64,000 nt of DNA from Kribbella solani (lineage in GTDB: Bacteria; Actinomycetota; Actinomycetes; Propionibacteriales; Kribbellaceae): positions 7,316,001-7,380,000 of the forward strand of contig NZ_JACHNF010000001.1 in assembly GCF_014205295.1 (NCBI RefSeq), given 5' to 3'. Under the pieces are notes generated by a model, which saw only the letters and a program-made list of their open reading frames with translations, was not told where the DNA came from and searched no databases. Each line of letters starts with the position of its first letter. Position 1 is the first letter of the stretch. The translations under genes were made by a program, and so were the position numbers. Positions 61,133 through 64,000 of this stretch are shown one piece after another.

Positions 61133-61648
61133 ATGGTCAATCTCGAGTCGACGAACTTCCCGGAGTGGATCGAGGAGAACAAGCACCTGCTGAAGCCGCC
61201 GGTCGGCAACAAGCAGATGTTCCCGACCGGGGACGACTTCATCACGATGGTGGTCGGTGGCCCGAACCAGCGCACCGACTTCCACGTCGACCCGTACGAA
61301 GAATTCTTCTACCAGATCTCCGGGGAACTTCGGGTGCTGGTCCAAACACCTGACGGCCCGGCCACGGTCGAGGTGAACGCGGGCGAGATGTGGGTGCTGC
61401 CAAGGAACATGCCGCACTCGCCGCAGCGCGGGCCGGACTCGATCGGCCTGGTGATCGAGCGGGTCCGCGAGCAGGGCACGCTGGAGAAGTTCCGCTGGTA
61501 CTGCGCGAACTGCAACGCGATCGTGCACGAGGTCGAGCTGCAGGTGAACGACATCGTCGCGGACCTGCCACCGGTGTTCAAGGCGTTCTACGAGAGCGAG
61601 GACGCGCGGACCTGCCCGCAGTGCGGCACGCTGCACCCGGGCAAATGA
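61133..61648 (+). CDS. haaO: 3-Hydroxyanthranilate 3,4-dioxygenase
   Basis: A 171-residue cupin iron dioxygenase that opens 3-hydroxyanthranilate to 2-amino-3-carboxymuconate semialdehyde. RTDFHVDPYEEFFYQISGEL provides His and Glu ligands and LPRNMPHSPQRG the second His; the C-terminal rubredoxin-like site is intact (WYCANCNAIVH and CPQCGTLHPGK). AGGAGG at 61116-61121 supports ATG 61133. It is coupled to the decarboxylase by ATGA. Confidence 0.94.
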   Translation: MVNLESTNFPEWIEENKHLLKPPVGNKQMFPTGDDFITMVVGGPNQRTDFHVDPYEEFFYQISGELRVLVQTPDGPATVEVNAGEMWVLPRNMPHSPQRGPDSIGLVIERVREQGTLEKFRWYCANCNAIVHEVELQVNDIVADLPPVFKAFYESEDARTCPQCGTLHPGK

Positions 61649-62640
61649 CGGTCGACGTCCACACCCATCTCGTACCGAAGGGCTGGCCGGACCTCTCGGT
61701 AGCGTGCGGTGGGCACGGCTGGCCGTGGCTGCGGATCGACTCCGAGCGTGCCGCGATGATCATGATCGGTTCGTCGGAGTTCCGCCCGATCGGACCGCAG
61801 ACCTGGGATCCGGCCGTCCGCCGCGCCGACATGGATGCCGACGGCATCGATCTTCAGGTGGTCTCGCCTACCCCGGTGTTCTTCGGGTACGAGCGCCCGG
61901 CCGCGCAGGCGGTCAAGCTGGCCAGGATCTTCAACGACCTGACCCTGGAAACGCTGGCGGGCGACGAGCGGTTCGTACCGTTCTGCCAGGTCCCGTTGCA
62001 GGATCCGGACGCCGCCTGCGCCGAACTCGACCGTTGCCGCGCCGCCGGTCATGCCGGGGTCGAGATCGGCAACCACGTCGGGGACAAGGACCTCGACGAC
62101 CCGGGGATCGTTGCCTTTCTCAAACATTGCGCGGAGACCGGTACGCCGGTGCTGGTCCACCCCTGGGACATGCCGGGCGGGCCGCGGCTGGACCGGTGGA
62201 TGGCACGCTGGCTGACCGGGATGCCGGCCGAGACCCACCTGTCCTTGCTGGCGATGATCCTCGGCGGCGCGTTCGACCGGTTGCCGCCGTCGCTGCGGAT
62301 CTGTTTTGCTCACGGCGGCGGGAGTTTCGCGTTCTGGCTCGGCCGGCTGGAGAACGCCTGGCACCGGCGCGGCGACCTGGTCCGTGGTTGCTCGGAGCAT
62401 CCACCCTCGGCGTACCTGGACCGGATCCTGGTCGACACGGTGGTGTTCGAATCAGCGCCTTTACGGCTACTTGTCGATACCTTGGGGGAAGACCGCGTAC
62501 TGGTCGGCAGTGACTACCCCTATCCACTGGGTGAACGGCCGGTCGGGGAGGTGGTACGAAAAGCCGGCTTCCTGACCGCGGACCAGCAGCACAAGTTGCG
62601 TACCGGTAATGCGCTGCGCTATCTCGGGAGGCCTGTATGA
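61645..62640 (+). CDS. nbaD: 2-Amino-3-carboxymuconate 6-semialdehyde decarboxylase
   Basis: A 331-residue zinc amidohydrolase-fold decarboxylase (ACMSD). VDVHTHLVPKGWPDL gives the HxH metal motif, VLVHPWDMPGG and FAHGGGSFAFWLGRL give further ligands and VGSDYPYPLGE the Asp. It removes CO2 to give 2-aminomuconate semialdehyde, the substrate of the ALDH at 55.6 kb, and so diverts carbon from quinolinate/NAD formation. ATGA overlaps at both ends. Confidence 0.93.
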   Translation: MTVDVHTHLVPKGWPDLSVACGGHGWPWLRIDSERAAMIMIGSSEFRPIGPQTWDPAVRRADMDADGIDLQVVSPTPVFFGYERPAAQAVKLARIFNDLTLETLAGDERFVPFCQVPLQDPDAACAELDRCRAAGHAGVEIGNHVGDKDLDDPGIVAFLKHCAETGTPVLVHPWDMPGGPRLDRWMARWLTGMPAETHLSLLAMILGGAFDRLPPSLRICFAHGGGSFAFWLGRLENAWHRRGDLVRGCSEHPPSAYLDRILVDTVVFESAPLRLLVDTLGEDRVLVGSDYPYPLGERPVGEVVRKAGFLTADQQHKLRTGNALRYLGRPV

Positions 62641-63359
62641 GTGAGGACCGGTCGGTACTGTCCCGGAAGGCACCTGAGCCCGACCAGGAGCTTCGCTACG
62701 GCGACCACGCGGACCAGGTGATCGACTACTGGCACGCGAAGGACTACCGGTCACCGGTGGTGTTCCTGCACGGTGGCTTCTGGCGGCCGGAGTACGACCG
62801 CGTGCACGCCCGGTCACTCGGCGCGGCGCTGTCGGACCGTGGTTGGCCGGTGCTGTCAGTGGAGTACCGGCGCGAGCCCGGTAACCCGGATGTCACCACA
62901 GGCGACGTACGGACCGCACTGGACGCGCTACCGGACCTGGTGAACCTGGAAGCAGGCTTCGTACTGGTGGGGCACTCGGCAGGCGGTCAGTTGGCGCTGT
63001 GGGCCGCGTCGACCCTCAACCCGGTCCGTCTGCGCGGGGTGATCGCGCTGGCTCCCGTAGCTGACCTACTACAGGCCGACCGCTTGGACCTGGATGGCGG
63101 TGCCGTACAGGCGTTCATAGGCGGCGGCGTACGCAACGACCTGGACCCGGTGCACCTGCCGGCCTCAATCGCCCCCGTCACCCTGTTCCACGGCGTCAAC
63201 GACTCAGTAGTACCGATCAGCATCACCGAGTCGTACTACAGCGCCCACCCCACCGCCCACTACCACCGCCTCGACCACTGCGCCCACTACGAACTGATAG
63301 ACCCCCAAACCGACCCCTGGCAAAAACTCCCCCCAGAACTAACCCGCCTCACCAGCTGA
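62637..63359 (+). CDS. Alpha/beta hydrolase, probable kynurenine formamidase
   Basis: A 240-residue alpha/beta hydrolase. VVFLHGGFWRPEYDR is the HGGxW motif typical of eukaryote-type kynurenine formamidases, LVGHSAGGQLALWAAS the nucleophile elbow, with GVNDSVVPI (Asp) and HCAHYELI (His). As last gene of the ATGA-coupled kynurenine operon it likely hydrolyses N-formylkynurenine to kynurenine. The unrelated KynB family usually does this in Pseudomonas. The last third has A/T-richer codons than the rest. Confidence 0.82.
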   Translation: MSEDRSVLSRKAPEPDQELRYGDHADQVIDYWHAKDYRSPVVFLHGGFWRPEYDRVHARSLGAALSDRGWPVLSVEYRREPGNPDVTTGDVRTALDALPDLVNLEAGFVLVGHSAGGQLALWAASTLNPVRLRGVIALAPVADLLQADRLDLDGGAVQAFIGGGVRNDLDPVHLPASIAPVTLFHGVNDSVVPISITESYYSAHPTAHYHRLDHCAHYELIDPQTDPWQKLPPELTRLTS

Positions 63360-63388
63360 CTCAATCGTTTGCTTCCGAGTGGACCTTC

Positions 63389-63400
63389 GCGTAATTACGC
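63389..63400. promoter_or_regulatory. 12-bp palindrome upstream of the small secreted protein gene
   Basis: GCGTAATTACGC is perfect, 38 nt before ATG 63438, with flanking GTGGAC (63379-63384) and GTCCAC (63414-63419). A regulator site is plausible. Confidence 0.45.
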
Positions 63401-63437
63401 TCGCCGAGGACTAGTCCACAAACTCGGGAGACACAGC

Positions 63438-63692
63438 ATGCGAAAGATCCTGGCCGGCGCCGTACTCGGCCTCGCCGTCGCGGCTCTACCGCTGACCGGC
63501 GCGCAAGCGGCCACCCAGACAAGCCAGTCGACTCACCTGGCCCAGTCGACCCAGTGGCGGGGTCACTTCACCACCGGCGTCGACTGCCGAGCGGCCGGCA
63601 ACAACATCCTGATGACCAGCCCCAAGGCCCAAACCTACGAATGCCGCCCCTTCAACCTCGGCGGCTTCGACCTCTACGTCACCTACGACTGA
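63438..63692 (+). CDS. Small secreted protein of unknown function
   Basis: An 84-residue preprotein. The signal peptide is MRKILAGAVLGLAVAALPLT with cleavage after GAQA (residue 24). The mature ~60 residues have two Cys (GVDCRAAGNN and YECRPF) that may pair, and end FNLGGFDLYVTYD. I do not recognise the family. GGGAG precedes ATG 63438; the longer frame upstream spoils the signal peptide. Confidence 0.7.
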   Translation: MRKILAGAVLGLAVAALPLTGAQAATQTSQSTHLAQSTQWRGHFTTGVDCRAAGNNILMTSPKAQTYECRPFNLGGFDLYVTYD

Positions 63693-63693
63693 G

Positions 63694-64000
63694 CTACCCC
63701 AACTCAGGGATGCGGCGCCAGACAGCACCTCGTCCGGTGCCTTCCGGACTGACCTTCTGTTCGGCCTTGAGCTCCTCGAGGACGAGCCGGATGGTTTGGT
63801 CGCTGATCCCAGGCAGCGCCGTTCGAACGTCCGCAAGCCGGAACACCGGTGCCGCATGCCTGAGTATGTGCGTCCTGACCCGGTCCTGCTTGGTCCCTCC
63901 GCTCCGATCGCTGGCTGCCCGGCGCGCGAACACCTGGTACGCCGATGCCAGGACGTCAACGAAGTAGGTCAGCCAAGGCCAGGGGTCAGCGTGGTCGTCA
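63694..64000 (-). CDS. C-terminal part of a Fic-like protein (truncated by the window)
   Basis: About 102 residues, open to the window end. The visible start (DDHADPWPWLTYFVDVLASA, then YQVFARRAA) resembles the helical end of Fic-domain proteins, and the rest is a winged-helix-like segment (VRTHILRHAAPVFRLADVRT, then GISDQTIRLVLEELKAEQKV) typical of the C-terminus of Fic proteins. The Fic motif itself lies beyond the window, so the call is tentative. It overlaps the convergent small gene region closely (1 nt gap). Confidence 0.5.
   Translation of the reverse strand, partial: DDHADPWPWLTYFVDVLASAYQVFARRAASDRSGGTKQDRVRTHILRHAAPVFRLADVRTALPGISDQTIRLVLEELKAEQKVSPEGTGRGAVWRRIPELG

Noticed and set aside
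1-64000. tRNA or rRNA genes
   Set aside because: No cloverleaf-type segment with TTCGA loop and matching arms, and no rRNA-like sequence was recognised by eye; a covariance-model search would be decisive.

Overview
The window is GC-rich actinobacterial DNA. Evidence for this: mycothiol chemistry (an MshB deacetylase and a mycothiol-dependent maleylpyruvate isomerase-type protein), an actinobacterial DapD, DUF3117, many GTG starts, and at least ten start codons preceded by a TANNNT box at exactly 6 nt (leaderless transcripts). The gene mix (many sugar, lipid and tryptophan catabolic genes, large LacI-type and ABC systems) resembles a soil member of the Kribbella/Nocardioidaceae group; that placement is inference.

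Layout. 1-8.7 kb: edge of an unknown gene, a NUDIX hydrolase, a complete peptide-type ABC importer (two permeases, two ATPases, binding lipoprotein), a small LuxR-type regulator, mshB and a flavin reductase-like protein. 8.8-15 kb: VanW protein, PemK-like orphan toxin, MFS exporter, GNAT enzyme, 7Fe ferredoxin, a wall-hydrolase-like protein. 15-37.5 kb: dapD and dapE sit divergently but are separated by about 15 kb holding a kinase-like protein, an epimerase, a GH92 alpha-mannosidase and a sugar island (LacI regulator, ribokinase-type kinase, SIS isomerase, sugar ABC importer, secreted propeller-like protein), then pdxH-like and CGNR genes. After dapE follow a LOG-family protein, a G/C tetranucleotide repeat, an IS30-family element, a DivIVA-domain protein, an SRPBCC protein and a 3-methyladenine glycosylase. 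The order dapD, dapE, LOG, DivIVA, tag, DUF3117, glgM, glgC matches the known mycobacterial Rv1201c-Rv1213 order with insertions between. 37.8-51 kb: secreted esterase/beta-propeller with a striking operator, enoyl-CoA hydratase plus PaaX regulator, DUF3117, leucyl aminopeptidase, HSL-type hydrolase with divergent TetR gene, aldo/keto reductase, secreted lipase, a GT4 glycosyltransferase, glgM, GNAT. 51.7-63.4 kb: glgC runs by a 4-nt overlap into a kynurenine pathway operon (kynU, kmo, aldehyde dehydrogenase), then an antisense STAND ATPase/TPR gene, then the rest of the pathway (2-aminomuconate deaminase, 3-hydroxyanthranilate dioxygenase, ACMS decarboxylase, a kynurenine-formamidase-like hydrolase). 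The end holds a small secreted protein and the C-terminus of a Fic-like protein.

How the genes work together. The kynurenine genes cover N-formylkynurenine to 2-oxocrotonate-type products; tryptophan 2,3-dioxygenase is not in the window. glgC and glgM belong to the ADP-glucose/maltose-1-phosphate route to alpha-glucan. The sugar island has two LacI-type palindromes in its divergent promoter region. The most notable oddities are one in-frame TGA that splits the STAND-TPR gene, a 34-bp palindrome present in only one end of the IS30 element, a 28-bp near-perfect double operator beside the esterase start codon, repeated short tandem duplications at gene 3' ends, and an 11-codon ORF (two Trp codons) linking kmo to the next gene.
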